Shown here: in pieces, positions 1 to 9,070 of the stretch
Layout of the letters: each line of letters starts with the position of its first letter
How positions within the stretch are numbered: position 1 is the stretch's first letter
DNA from: Qipengyuania sp.
GTDB taxonomy: Bacteria > Pseudomonadota > Alphaproteobacteria > Sphingomonadales > Sphingomonadaceae
Direction: 5' to 3'
DNA length: 64,000 nt
Assembly (NCBI GenBank): GCA_019745075.1
Contig: JAIETR010000004.1
Location: 1 to 64,000, forward strand
Program-made: the position numbers and the translations under genes
The notes under the pieces: generated by a model
Told to the model about the DNA's origin: nothing
Database searches by the model: none
Seen by the model: the letters and a program-made list of their open reading frames with translations, nothing else

Positions 1-406
1 CAAGGTTCTCTCCGTTGGACTTGTCCAGTTCCACCGGCCCCCAGCCGTTGGTTGCCGTCAGCCAGTTGATGTCGCTCAGCCACACGCGCGACACCGGCGC
101 CGGCGGCGGAATGATCACCGCGGGCGGACGCGGCGGCGGAATGGTCGTCACCGTCTGGATCGGCGGCGGGGCCACGGAAATGCTGATCGGCGGCGGCGGC
201 GCGACCGGCGGCGGCGGGGCGACGTCGTCGGGCGGAGGCGGAGGCGGCTCGTCGGGCGGGGGCGGGGGCTCGCTGACATCCACCGTGGTCACCCGCTCGA
301 CCACCTTCTTGACCGCGTCATAAGCGAGGCCGGTGATCAGAGCATAGCCCAGGGCGATGTGGATAATGGCAACAATGATAATGGCGATAACCTTGTTACC
401 GCTCAT
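1..406 (-). CDS. Energy transducer TonB family protein (3' end outside the window)
   Basis: Minus-strand reading MSGNKVIAIIIVAIIHIALGYALITGLAYDAVKKVVERVTTVDVSEPPPPPDEPPPPPPDD...: N-terminal TM anchor then Pro-rich spacer, TonB-like. Confidence 0.75.
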   Translation of the reverse strand, partial: MSGNKVIAIIIVAIIHIALGYALITGLAYDAVKKVVERVTTVDVSEPPPPPDEPPPPPPDDVAPPPPVAPPPPISISVAPPPIQTVTTIPPPRPPAVIIPPPAPVSRVWLSDINWLTATNGWGPVELDKSNGENL

Positions 407-753
407 TTGTTGGTCAGCATAAGCCATTCGGTCGCATCACTCCATCGTCAGCACCGTGCTGCCGGTGCCCGGGATTGCCCGCCCGAAACAGCCGTGGCGC
501 CCCGTCAAAATTCAGTCGTCCCCGGAAGGGAGGACGCACCGGAATCGAGACGAACGGTTGTCGCCAGGGTTCCAGCCGTTTCCGCACCGGGCATCGGGAG
601 CAATTTTATGCCAATCGTCACCCGACAGGCCGGTCCTTAGCCATCATGCCCACGCCTCGCAAAGCCTTTTTCGGTTAAGTCCCGATTCACTCCGCCTCGT
701 TTCAGGGAAGGCGATATTGCCGGGCTCCGACCTGGCCCTTAGGACTGCCGACG

Positions 754-1584
754 ATGCGTTCGTTCCTCGCCATTCTCGCCGTCGCCAGCGCGCTCTGCGT
801 GGCCGCGCCATCACGCGCGGCCGCGCCGGGGACGGCGGCGGCCGCCACCTACGCCGACCTCGTCGACCTCGCCGACGAGGCGCCCTTGACGATACGCGTC
901 AAGGTCAAGGACCAGGCTGTCGTGCCCGCCGACCGGTCGCCAGGCCTCGCGACCGGCCACGCGCGGCTCTACGTCGAGGCGCAGACGATGGCGCTGCTGG
1001 CCGGCGCCGCCGCGCTTCCCGAATCGCTGCGCTATCTTGTCGATGTCCCGCTCGATGCGAAGGGCAGGCCGCCCAAGCTCAGGAAGCAGGAGTTCGTCCT
1101 GTTCGCGCGCCCCGTCGCCGGCCGGCCGGGCGAAGTTCAGCTGACGGGCCCTCGCGCCCAGCTGGCCCATACGCCCGCGCTGGAGGCGCGGCTGCGCCCC
1201 GTGCTCGCGGAATTGCTCGCCGCGGGCGCCCCGCCGCGCGTGACCGGCGTGCGCGACGTGCTCTCGAGCACCGGCAATCTCGCCGGCGAATCCGAGACCC
1301 AGATCTTCCTCGCCACCGCCGGCGGCGAACCCGCGGCGCTCACCGTGACTCGCCGCCCCGGCATGGCGCCGCGCTGGGGCGTGTCCTGGACCGAGCTGGT
1401 CGATCAGGCGGCGCGGGCCCCCGAGCGCGACACGCTCGCCTGGTACCGGCTGGCCTGCGCGCTGCCGCGTACGCTGCCCCCCGGCGCCCATGTCGCCGCC
1501 GATGCCGCCGACCGCGCGAGGGCGGCACAGGACTATCGCTTCGCGATCGAGCAGCTCGGCCCCTGCGCCCGCAATCTCGGCTAG
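754..1584 (+). CDS. Secreted hypothetical protein (signal peptide)
   Basis: 276 aa ORF, signal peptide MRSFLAILAVASALCVAAPSRAAAP; no recognised domain. Confidence 0.7.
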   Translation: MRSFLAILAVASALCVAAPSRAAAPGTAAAATYADLVDLADEAPLTIRVKVKDQAVVPADRSPGLATGHARLYVEAQTMALLAGAAALPESLRYLVDVPLDAKGRPPKLRKQEFVLFARPVAGRPGEVQLTGPRAQLAHTPALEARLRPVLAELLAAGAPPRVTGVRDVLSSTGNLAGESETQIFLATAGGEPAALTVTRRPGMAPRWGVSWTELVDQAARAPERDTLAWYRLACALPRTLPPGAHVAADAADRARAAQDYRFAIEQLGPCARNLG

Positions 1585-1641
1585 GTCGAGGCCCAGACAA
1601 ACTTGCATGGATTTTCGCCCCCGCCACGCTAGGCGGCGAGG

Positions 1642-2967
1642 ATGAGCGACACTGCCCCCGCCCCGCCCGCCACACCTCCGCTGCGCATCGCGCTCGCCGG
1701 GCTCGGCACTGTCGGCGTGGGCGTATTGCGGCTGATCGAGACCAACCGCGCGATCGTCGAGGCGCGCGCGGGGCGGCCGATCGAAGTGGTCGCGGTCAGC
1801 GCGCGCGAGGCCGGGCGCCAGCGCGGGATCGACCTCGCCGCCTCCGACTTCGTCTCCGACCTGACGGCGCTGGCGCGGCGGGGCGACGTCGATGTCGTGA
1901 TCGAGGCGGTCGGCGGCGCGGAGGGAGCGGCGCTGGCGCTGGCCGAGGCGGCGCTGGGCGCGGGCAAGGGACTGATCACCGCCAACAAGGCGATGATCGC
2001 GCACCACGGCCTCAGGCTCGCGCAGCTCGCCGAGGCGCATGGCGCGCCGCTCGCCTTCGAAGCCGCGGTCGCGGGCGGCATCCCGGTCGTCAAAGGGTTG
2101 CGCGAGGGCGCGGCGGCCAATGCCATCGAGCGCATCACCGGCATCCTCAACGGCACCTCGAACTACATTCTCTCGACCATGGAAGCGACCGGGGCGGATT
2201 TCGCCGAGGTCCTCGCCGAGGCGCAGGCCAAGGGCTATGCCGAAGCCGATCCCTCGTTCGACATCGACGGCATCGACGCGGCGCACAAGCTGGCGATCCT
2301 GGCCGCGATCGGCTTCGGCGCGCGCATCGACTTTGCCGCCGTCAGCACAAGCGGCATCCGCGAGGTGCGCGCCGCCGACATCGCCCAGGCGCGCGTGCTC
2401 GGCTTCGTGATCCGGCTGGTCGGCGTCGCCGATTGCCGCGAGGGCAAGCTGCTCCAGCGCGTCCGCCCCTGCCTCGTCCCCACCAGCCACCCGCTCGCCC
2501 ATGTCACCGGGGCCACCAATGCGGTGGTGGCGGAGGGCAATTTCTCCGGCCGCCTGCTGTTCCAGGGCGCCGGCGCGGGCGCGGGGCCGACCGCGAGCGC
2601 GATCGTCGCCGACCTCATCGACATCGCGCGCGGCACCGCCGGAGCGCCCTTCTCGCTCCCCGCCGGCGCGCTCGCGCCGATGGCGCGCGCCGACCCCGGC
2701 CACCGCGTCGGGCGCGACTACATCCGCTTCACCGTCGCCGACCGCACCGGCGTGCTTGCCGAGATCACCGCCGCGATGCGCGACGCGGGGGTCTCGATCG
2801 AAAGCCTGATCCAGCACGGCCGCGCCAGCGAGGATGGCGGCGAGGTGCTGGTGGCGATGGTCACCCACGAAGGGCCGGAACGCTGCGTCACCCGCGCGCT
2901 CGAGCTGCTCGAGGGATCGGCCAGCCTCACCGCGGCGCCTCTGGTGCTGCCGATTCTGCGCGATTAG
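1642..2967 (+). CDS. hom: Homoserine dehydrogenase
   Basis: GLGTVGVGVLRLI Rossmann motif, TANKAMIAHHG, GILNGTSNYILSTM, C-terminal ACT-like region. Confidence 0.95.
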   Translation: MSDTAPAPPATPPLRIALAGLGTVGVGVLRLIETNRAIVEARAGRPIEVVAVSAREAGRQRGIDLAASDFVSDLTALARRGDVDVVIEAVGGAEGAALALAEAALGAGKGLITANKAMIAHHGLRLAQLAEAHGAPLAFEAAVAGGIPVVKGLREGAAANAIERITGILNGTSNYILSTMEATGADFAEVLAEAQAKGYAEADPSFDIDGIDAAHKLAILAAIGFGARIDFAAVSTSGIREVRAADIAQARVLGFVIRLVGVADCREGKLLQRVRPCLVPTSHPLAHVTGATNAVVAEGNFSGRLLFQGAGAGAGPTASAIVADLIDIARGTAGAPFSLPAGALAPMARADPGHRVGRDYIRFTVADRTGVLAEITAAMRDAGVSIESLIQHGRASEDGGEVLVAMVTHEGPERCVTRALELLEGSASLTAAPLVLPILRD

Positions 2968-3502
2968 GCGGCGGTAGTCCGAGCTCGGCGCGCTGCCGCG
3001 CGTTGGGCACCCGCGGGGCGGCCGCGGCGTCCTCGCCCTGCGGCTTCAGCCCGCGCGCGATCCGGTCGGCGTCCGATCCGGGCGGCGCCGGCGGCAGCTT
3101 GGCGACATCGACCATCAGCGCCGGCGGCCTGGGGCAATTGAAGATGCCGGGGATGCAAATCCCGCTGACGGTCGGAGGTCCGCGAAAAATGCCCGGGCCC
3201 GACACATCGGGGGTCGAGCCGCCCATGGTCGCCTCGGCATAGCGGGTTCGCGCCTCCTCGCGGCTTGTGATGCGCTGATCCGCCCCCGGCACCGCGCCGC
3301 AGACCACGATCTCGCCCGAGATCACCGCCGATTCGCTACGGCGGCGGCACTCCTCGTCGGCACCGCGCGAGGGCTGCCGCGTGACGGTGAGGTCGATCCG
3401 CTCGGGAGGCGATCCGGTCGCGCCGTCCTGCGCGCTCGCGGGCGGGGCGGGCGCGCCCGCCGCGACCAGCGCCAGCAGCGTGGCAATCCGGCGTCTCGAC
3501 AT
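2927..3502 (-). CDS. Secreted hypothetical protein
   Basis: MSRRRIATLLALVAAGAPAPPASAQ signal peptide; the C-terminus overlaps the convergent hom 3' end. Confidence 0.65.
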   Translation of the reverse strand: MSRRRIATLLALVAAGAPAPPASAQDGATGSPPERIDLTVTRQPSRGADEECRRRSESAVISGEIVVCGAVPGADQRITSREEARTRYAEATMGGSTPDVSGPGIFRGPPTVSGICIPGIFNCPRPPALMVDVAKLPPAPPGSDADRIARGLKPQGEDAAAAPRVPNARQRAELGLPPPNRAESAAPEAPR

Positions 3503-3559
3503 TCCCCACCCCTTGCGGCTATCGGCACCGCCAATCGCACCTTGGGGACTGAACTTCCG

Positions 3560-4537
3560 ATGAACTCGACGGCTCACGAGAATGCTCTCGACCGCGTGCT
3601 CGTGCTCGAAATGGTGCGCGTCACCGAGGCTGCCGCGATCGCCGCCAGCAAGCTGATCGGGCGCGGCGACGAGAAGGCCGCCGACGCCGCCGCGGTCGAG
3701 GCGATGCGCGCCGCCTTCGACACGCTCGACATCGACGGCACCGTGGTGATCGGCGAGGGGGAGCGCGACGAGGCGCCGATGCTCTATATCGGCGAGAAGG
3801 TCGGCGGCGCGATCGGCAAGGGGCCGCGCATCGACATCGCGCTCGATCCGCTCGAAGGCACCACCATCACCGCCAAGGCCGGGCCCAACGCGCTCGCGGT
3901 GCTCGCCGCTGCCGAGCAGGGCAACCTCCTCAACGCGCCCGACACCTATATGGACAAGCTCGCGGTCGGCCCCGGCTATCCCGAGGGCATTATCGATTTG
4001 CGAAAGTCGCCGACCGAGAACGTCAAGGCGGTCGCCGCGGCCAAGGGTGTGAAGCCAAGCGACATCATCGTCTGCGTTCTCGACCGCCCGCGCCACGCAG
4101 GCCTGATCGCCGAACTTCGCGGGCTCGGCTGCGGAGTGGTGCTGATCGGCGACGGCGATGTCGCCGGCGTGATCGCGGTCACCGATCCCGACACCACCAT
4201 CGACATGTACATGGGCCAGGGCGGCGCGCCCGAGGGCGTGCTGGCCGCCGCCGCGCTGCGCTGCGTCGGCGGGCAGTTCAACGGCCGGCTGGTGTTCCGC
4301 AACGAGGACGAGAAGGCCCGCGCGCGCAAATGGGGCATCGAGGATCTGGGCCGCATCTACCTGCGCGACGATCTGGTGAAGGGCGACTGCATCTTCGCCG
4401 CCACCGGCGTGACCGCCGGCTCGCTGCTCGACGGCGTCAAATACACCCGCGACGGCAAGATGACGACCGAGAGCGTGGTCATGCGGGCGTCGAGCGGCAC
4501 GGTGCGGTGGATCAAGGGCGAGCATAGGGCGCGTTAG
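3560..4537 (+). CDS. glpX: Class II fructose-1,6-bisphosphatase
   Basis: VVIGEGERDEAPMLYIGEKVG, DPLEGTT, GQGGAPEGVLAAAALRC motifs. Confidence 0.95.
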   Translation: MNSTAHENALDRVLVLEMVRVTEAAAIAASKLIGRGDEKAADAAAVEAMRAAFDTLDIDGTVVIGEGERDEAPMLYIGEKVGGAIGKGPRIDIALDPLEGTTITAKAGPNALAVLAAAEQGNLLNAPDTYMDKLAVGPGYPEGIIDLRKSPTENVKAVAAAKGVKPSDIIVCVLDRPRHAGLIAELRGLGCGVVLIGDGDVAGVIAVTDPDTTIDMYMGQGGAPEGVLAAAALRCVGGQFNGRLVFRNEDEKARARKWGIEDLGRIYLRDDLVKGDCIFAATGVTAGSLLDGVKYTRDGKMTTESVVMRASSGTVRWIKGEHRAR

Positions 4538-4554
4538 GCGCTCGCGAATCAAAG

Positions 4555-4672
4555 CCCTCCCCCGCTCGGGGGAGGGTTGGTTGGGGGCATCCCACGCCCG
4601 ATGGATCGGACGCGCGCATGCGGCGCGCTCCCCCTCCCCAGCCCCTCCCCGTGGGGAGGGGAGTTGGGCGGA
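4555..4672. repeat. Palindromic intergenic repeat, family C (ccctcccc.../...ggggaggg)
   Basis: ccctcccccgctcgggggagggttgg ... ctccccctccccagcccctccccgtggggagggg; related copies elsewhere in the window. Confidence 0.7.
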
Positions 4673-4889
4673 TACACACCCACCCGTGGATGACACCACC
4701 GGGGGGTTTTGCGAAACTTTGCCCGCCTCATGCGAGGGCCTGACCGAAGCGAACGCCGTCAGATCAAGCCAACCGGCGCGCGCGTCCACTGCGTAGTGCG
4801 GCGGCGTTGGTGGGCGAGCGCCCCCTGGGCGGCAATTTCATTTCTATTTTTCTGGAAATATGTTTGACATCCACGCGGCGCGCCTTCAT

Positions 4890-4905
4890 TTCGATAGTTA
4901 TCGAA
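4890..4905. promoter_or_regulatory. Putative ArsR operator upstream of the ars cassette
   Basis: Perfect inverted repeat TTCGATA-GT-TATCGAA just upstream of the arsR ATG; TTGACA at 4864-4869. Confidence 0.5.
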
Positions 4906-4920
4906 TCGAAGGGCGCGACC

Positions 4921-5262
4921 ATGAATGCTGAATCGGCCATCGAGGCCCTGGGAGCCTTGGCGCACGACCATCGTCTGGCGGCGTTCCGGCTGTTGGTTCA
5001 GGCCGGAGAGCGAGGCATGGCCGCCGGAGCGATCGCGACGGTTCTGGGGCTGCCCAACAGTTCGCTGTCCTTTCACCTCGCCCAGCTTCGCGGCGCCGGG
5101 CTCATCGTTCAGCAACGGCAGCACAGATCGTTGATCTATCGCGCCAACTATCCGGCGATGAACGCCCTCTTGGGATACCTCACCGAGAATTGCTGTGCCG
5201 GTTCCGACTGCACGGCCGAGGCTCTTTGCCCGCCCTCCGATAACGAAAGGAAGTCCGCATGA
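4921..5262 (+). CDS. arsR: ArsR-family transcriptional repressor
   Basis: MNAESAIEALGALAHDHRLAAFRLLVQAGERGMAAGAIATVLGLPNSSLSFHLAQLRGAGL winged HTH; heads an arsenic gene cluster. Confidence 0.88.
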   Translation: MNAESAIEALGALAHDHRLAAFRLLVQAGERGMAAGAIATVLGLPNSSLSFHLAQLRGAGLIVQQRQHRSLIYRANYPAMNALLGYLTENCCAGSDCTAEALCPPSDNERKSA

Positions 5263-5708
5263 AGCGCCTGCACGTCCATGTCGGGGTGAACAACCTCGAC
5301 CAGTCGATCGGTTTCTACTCCACGCTGTTCGCGGCCGCGCCCAGCGCGATCGAGGACGATTACGCCAAGTGGATGCTCGACGATCCGCGCGTCAACTTCG
5401 CCATCTCCTCGGGCAACCATGCGCGCAAGGGCATCGAGCACCTCGGCATCCAGGTCGAGAACGGTGAGGAACTCGCGGAGGTTTATCGTCGCCTGAAAGC
5501 CGCCGACCGGCCGGTGCTCGAAGAAGGCGCCACCACCTGCTGCTATGCGAAGTCGGAAAAGAGCTGGATCGCCGATCCCGACGGCGTGGTCTGGGAAGCG
5601 TTCCTGACGAATGGCGAAGCAACCGTCTATGGCGACAGCCCCGCCCCCGACACAATCGGCGCGCCCTCCGCCGAGGTGAAGTGTTGCGCCCCGGCGGGTG
5701 TCCAATGA
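5259..5708 (+). CDS. ArsI/CadI-family metalloenzyme (glyoxalase/dioxygenase superfamily)
   Basis: MKRLHVHVGVNNLDQSIGFYSTLFAAAPSAIEDDYAKWMLDDPRVNFAIS; Cys pairs TTCCYAKSEKSW and EVKCCAP; ars context. Confidence 0.85.
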   Translation: MKRLHVHVGVNNLDQSIGFYSTLFAAAPSAIEDDYAKWMLDDPRVNFAISSGNHARKGIEHLGIQVENGEELAEVYRRLKAADRPVLEEGATTCCYAKSEKSWIADPDGVVWEAFLTNGEATVYGDSPAPDTIGAPSAEVKCCAPAGVQ

Positions 5709-6226
5709 GCAAGCCGCGCACGGTGCTGTTCCTGTGCACCGGCAATTCGGCCCGCTCGATCCTGGCCGAGGCGCTGCTGAACCGCATGGGCGAAGGCCGG
5801 TTCATCGCCCATTCGGCCGGCAGCCAGCCGAAGGGCGAGCCGCATCCGATGGCGCTGGAGGTTCTGCGCGGGCACGGATTCGAGACCGCGGGGCTGCGCT
5901 CGAAAAGCTGGCACGAGTTCGCCGGACCCGATGCCCCGCCGATCGACCTCGTCATCACGGTATGCGACAACGCGGCGGGCGAAAGCTGCCCGGTATGGCC
6001 CGGCCATCCGGTGGCCGCCCATTGGGGGATCGAGGATCCGGCGGCGGTCGAAGGCGACCGTCAGGCTGACGCCTTCGAACGCGCGCTGCACTACCTCCGC
6101 AATCGCATCCTGCTGCTGCTTGCGCTCCCGCTCGACAGCATCGACGAACTGGCCCTGCGCGCGAGCCTGCGCGAGATCGGGGCCAGCGAAGGCGCCACAG
6201 GCGGCGAGCAGGCCGCCGATGCCTGA
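5705..6226 (+). CDS. arsC: Arsenate reductase, LMW protein tyrosine phosphatase type
   Basis: VLFLCTGNSARS P-loop (CTGNSAR), TVCDNAAGESCPVWPG. Confidence 0.9.
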   Translation: MSKPRTVLFLCTGNSARSILAEALLNRMGEGRFIAHSAGSQPKGEPHPMALEVLRGHGFETAGLRSKSWHEFAGPDAPPIDLVITVCDNAAGESCPVWPGHPVAAHWGIEDPAAVEGDRQADAFERALHYLRNRILLLLALPLDSIDELALRASLREIGASEGATGGEQAADA

Positions 6227-6902
6227 TTCCCGGCCGCTGGCGCGGCGGCTGGCGGCGGAAGGGCTCGGGTCGTTCTTCCTGTTCGCCTGCGTGATCGGTT
6301 CGGGCATCATGGCCGCCAATCTGGCGCAGGGTAACGACGCCGTGGCCCTGCTCGGCATCACGCTGGCGACCGCTGCGATCCTGTTCGTTCTGATAACGAT
6401 ATTCGGGCCGATTTCGGGAGCCCATCTCAATCCCGCCGTAAGCCTGGTGGCCGCGTCCCGCGGCGATATCGCCTGGCGGGACGCAGCCGGATACATCGCG
6501 ATGCAGCTGAGCTGCGGCATCCTGGGCGCCTGAGCCGCGCATCTGATGTTCGATCTGCCCACGCTGCAGCTGTCGGAGAGGGCTCGCACGGGCCTGGGCC
6601 AATGGACGGGCGAGGCCATCGCCACCTTCGGGCTGATCCTGACCATAATCGGCACCGTCCGCTTTCGGGCGGCATGGGTGCCGGCGTCGGTCGCGCTCTA
6701 TATCGCCGCGGCCTATTGGTTCACATCCTCCACCAGCTTCGCCAATCCGGCGATCACGGTGGCGCGCGGCCTCACCGACAGCTTTTCCGGAATAGCGCCG
6801 GCCGATGTTCCCGGCTTCATCGCCGCACAGTTGATCGGCGCCGCCGGGGCTGCCTGGGTGGCGCGATGGCTCTTCGCGCCGGACTCCGGGCCGCCCGGCT
6901 AG
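6219..6902 (+). pseudogene. MIP/aquaporin-type (AqpS-like) arsenite channel interrupted by one in-frame TGA
   Basis: Both halves in the same frame: ...GAHLNPAVSLVAA...QLSCGILGA[TGA]AAHLMFDLPTLQL...SFANPAITVARGLTDSF; both NPA boxes intact; the stop falls where MIP proteins carry Trp. Confidence 0.8.
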
Positions 6903-6944
6903 GCAGCGGGGGATCGCCGCCGTGGCGCCTGGGGCAGCGGGCCT

Positions 6945-7151
6945 TGTTGCAATCCCGTGACCCTCCGCTATCCCGCCCGGCACCGAATCCCACCGCCACA
7001 GGACAGCGTCCCGCATGAAACTCATGGCCGCCAACGCCAACCTGCCGCTGGCCCGCGCGATCGCGCAATATCTCGAGCTGCCGCTGGTCGATGCGGCGGT
7101 GCGGCGCTTCGCCGACGAGGAAATCTTCGTCGAGATCCACGAGAACGTGCG
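6945..7151 (+). repeat. Direct repeat copy 1: prs upstream region plus first 137 nt of prs (truncated)
   Basis: Reads identical to 7912-8118; carries ATG at 7015 and [46 protein letters not shown], then diverges and stops at 7194. Confidence 0.95.
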
Positions 7152-7190
7152 TGGCGAGAGTAGTCGTTCGGCGAGGGTGTACCCAACCCG

Positions 7191-7577
7191 CTAGGCCAAG
7201 ACGCTGGCCACATCGGTTGTGCGGAAATCGGCACCGACGAAGAGCAGTGGGCACCGGCGTTCGCGCGCGAGTTCGTAAGCGAAGCAGTCGCCAAAGTTGA
7301 GCGCGGCGGGATGCACGCCCTTGCCCCATCGGGAATAGGCCTCGGCCACACGGCGCGCGGATGCCGCCGTCAGCTGCACGACTTCAACTCCCAGACCCTC
7401 GACGAGCTCGGCGAGCTCCTCGGCCACGCCGCGCCGCGCCGATACGATCAGGGCTTCCGCCAGCGTGCCGGCCGACATGACGATCTCATCCTCTCCCTCC
7501 AGCGCGGCGATGCAGGTGTCCGCGTCGGCTTCGTCGAGAAGGATCGCCATGAGCGCCGAGGTATCGACGGCGATCAT
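7191..7577 (-). CDS. vapC: PIN-domain ribonuclease toxin, VapC family
   Basis: [28 protein letters not shown] ... [33 protein letters not shown] acidic residues and [10 protein letters not shown] motif. Confidence 0.93.
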   Translation of the reverse strand: MIAVDTSALMAILLDEADADTCIAALEGEDEIVMSAGTLAEALIVSARRGVAEELAELVEGLGVEVVQLTAASARRVAEAYSRWGKGVHPAALNFGDCFAYELARERRCPLLFVGADFRTTDVASVLA

Positions 7578-7831
7578 CCAGGCAGGCCGTCTGCATCATA
7601 GAGTTCGTCCTGACTGCGCGCCGCGTCCGATCCCGGCACGGCCTTCGTGACGGCGGCGGCCCGGAGCTTCCTCATAAGGGTCCCGCGCGTCTTTCGGTCG
7701 ATAACCGGTTTGATCGCCACCAGGCGAACGGCCGGATGCCCATGACGCGTAAGCACGACCTCGTCGCCGCCTTCCGCGCGCCGCACGAGTTCGGTCAACT
7801 GGCTCTTTGCATCGGAAACCGAAATACGCAT
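7574..7831 (-). CDS. vapB: Phd/YefM/VapB-type antitoxin
   Basis: MRISVSDAKSQLTELVRRAEGGDEVVLTRHGHPAVRLVAI; overlaps the vapC start by 4 nt. Confidence 0.9.
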   Translation of the reverse strand: MRISVSDAKSQLTELVRRAEGGDEVVLTRHGHPAVRLVAIKPVIDRKTRGTLMRKLRAAAVTKAVPGSDAARSQDELYDADGLPG

Positions 7832-7911
7832 CGCGCGCTCCTCGATCAAGTTTCGTGGAGATTGTAGACCACTCGTTGGTCCAAAGCAAGGGCGCCGCCG
7901 CTCTCCCCTTC

Positions 7912-8118
7912 TGTTGCAATCCCGTGACCCTCCGCTATCCCGCCCGGCACCGAATCCCACCGCCACAGGACAGCGTCCCGCATGAAACTCATGGCCGCCA
8001 ACGCCAACCTGCCGCTGGCCCGCGCGATCGCGCAATATCTCGAGCTGCCGCTGGTCGATGCGGCGGTGCGGCGCTTCGCCGACGAGGAAATCTTCGTCGA
8101 GATCCACGAGAACGTGCG
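7912..8118 (+). repeat. Direct repeat copy 2: 5' region of the intact prs
   Basis: Same 207 nt as 6945-7151. Confidence 0.95.
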
Positions 8119-8917
8119 CGGGCAGGACATGTTCGTGATCCAGTCGACGAGCTATCCGGCCAACGACAACCTCATGGAGCTGCTGATCTGCATCGATGCG
8201 CTGCGCCGCGCCTCGGCCAAGCGGATCACCGCGGTGATGCCCTATATGGGCTATGCGCGGCAGGACCGGAAGCCGGGGCCGCGCACGCCGATCTCGGCCA
8301 AGCTGGTCGCCAACCTGATCACCGAGGCCGGCGCCGACCGGGTGCTCGCGGTCGATCTCCACGCCGGACAGATCCAGGGCTTCTTCGATATCCCTACCGA
8401 CAACCTCTATGCCGCGCCGGTCATGGCCGCCGATATCCAGGCGCGCTATGCGGGCAAGGAGCTGATGGTGGTCAGCCCCGACGTCGGCGGCGTGGTGCGC
8501 GCGCGCGCGCTCGCCAAGCGGCTCGACAACGCCCCGCTCGCTATCGTCGACAAGCGCCGCGACCGGCCCGGCGAGAGCGAGGTCATGAACATCATCGGCG
8601 AGGTGCGCGGGCGGCACTGCATCCTGATCGACGACATCATCGATTCGGGCGGCACGCTGTGCAACGCGGCGCAGGCGCTGATGGACGCGGGCGCGGAGAG
8701 CGTGGCGGCCTATATCACCCACGGCGTGCTGTCGGGCGGCGCGGTGGCGCGCGTCGATGCCAGCGCCTTGAAGGAGCTGGTGATCACCGATTCGATCCGC
8801 CCGACAGATGCGGCGGTGGATTCGAAACGCATCCGCATCCTCACCATCGCCCCGCTGATCGGCGAGGCGGTGCGGCGCATCGCGGACGAGAGCTCGGTGT
8901 CGAGCCTGTTCGACTGA
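7982..8917 (+). CDS. prs: Ribose-phosphate pyrophosphokinase
   Basis: Full-length 311 aa; [53 protein letters not shown] motif. Confidence 0.97.
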   Translation: MKLMAANANLPLARAIAQYLELPLVDAAVRRFADEEIFVEIHENVRGQDMFVIQSTSYPANDNLMELLICIDALRRASAKRITAVMPYMGYARQDRKPGPRTPISAKLVANLITEAGADRVLAVDLHAGQIQGFFDIPTDNLYAAPVMAADIQARYAGKELMVVSPDVGGVVRARALAKRLDNAPLAIVDKRRDRPGESEVMNIIGEVRGRHCILIDDIIDSGGTLCNAAQALMDAGAESVAAYITHGVLSGGAVARVDASALKELVITDSIRPTDAAVDSKRIRILTIAPLIGEAVRRIADESSVSSLFD

Positions 8918-8996
8918 TTTGAATCTCCCTGCGTCCCCGCCCTTCGGCGCCGCCTGCGGCGTCGCTCAGGGTAAACTTCAGCATAGCTGAAGGCGG

Positions 8997-9056
8997 GGAC
9001 CTCCCTCGGCATGGCGGTGCCTGGCCGACCGAGACCCCCGCCTGCGCGGGGGATCG
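8997..9056. repeat. Palindromic intergenic repeat, family D (CCCCCGC...GCGGGGG)
   Basis: ggggacctccctcggcatggcggtgcctggccgaccgagacccccgcctgcgcgggggatc; resembles 45653-45732. Confidence 0.6.
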
Positions 9057-9070
9057 GACCCGCTGTGACC

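Noticed and set aside
456-3242. 928-aa plus-strand ORF, and similar long Arg/Ala/Pro-rich ORFs such as 811-2868 minus, 22775-24505 minus and 40376-42640 minus
   Set aside because: Shadow frames in high-GC DNA overlapping well-supported genes; low-complexity composition and no recognisable domains.
6531-6533. TGA in the aquaporin gene read as selenocysteine or alternative code
   Set aside because: No SECIS-like evidence was identified, the position corresponds to Trp in MIP proteins, and other genes here use TGA as a normal stop; nonsense mutation is simpler.
4807-7151. Transposon carrying the ars cassette
   Set aside because: No transposase, integrase or terminal inverted repeats at either end; left as a likely acquired cassette of unknown vehicle.
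7015-7194. A second functional prs gene
   Set aside because: Only the first 46 codons match; the ORF then diverges and stops, so it is a truncated duplicate.
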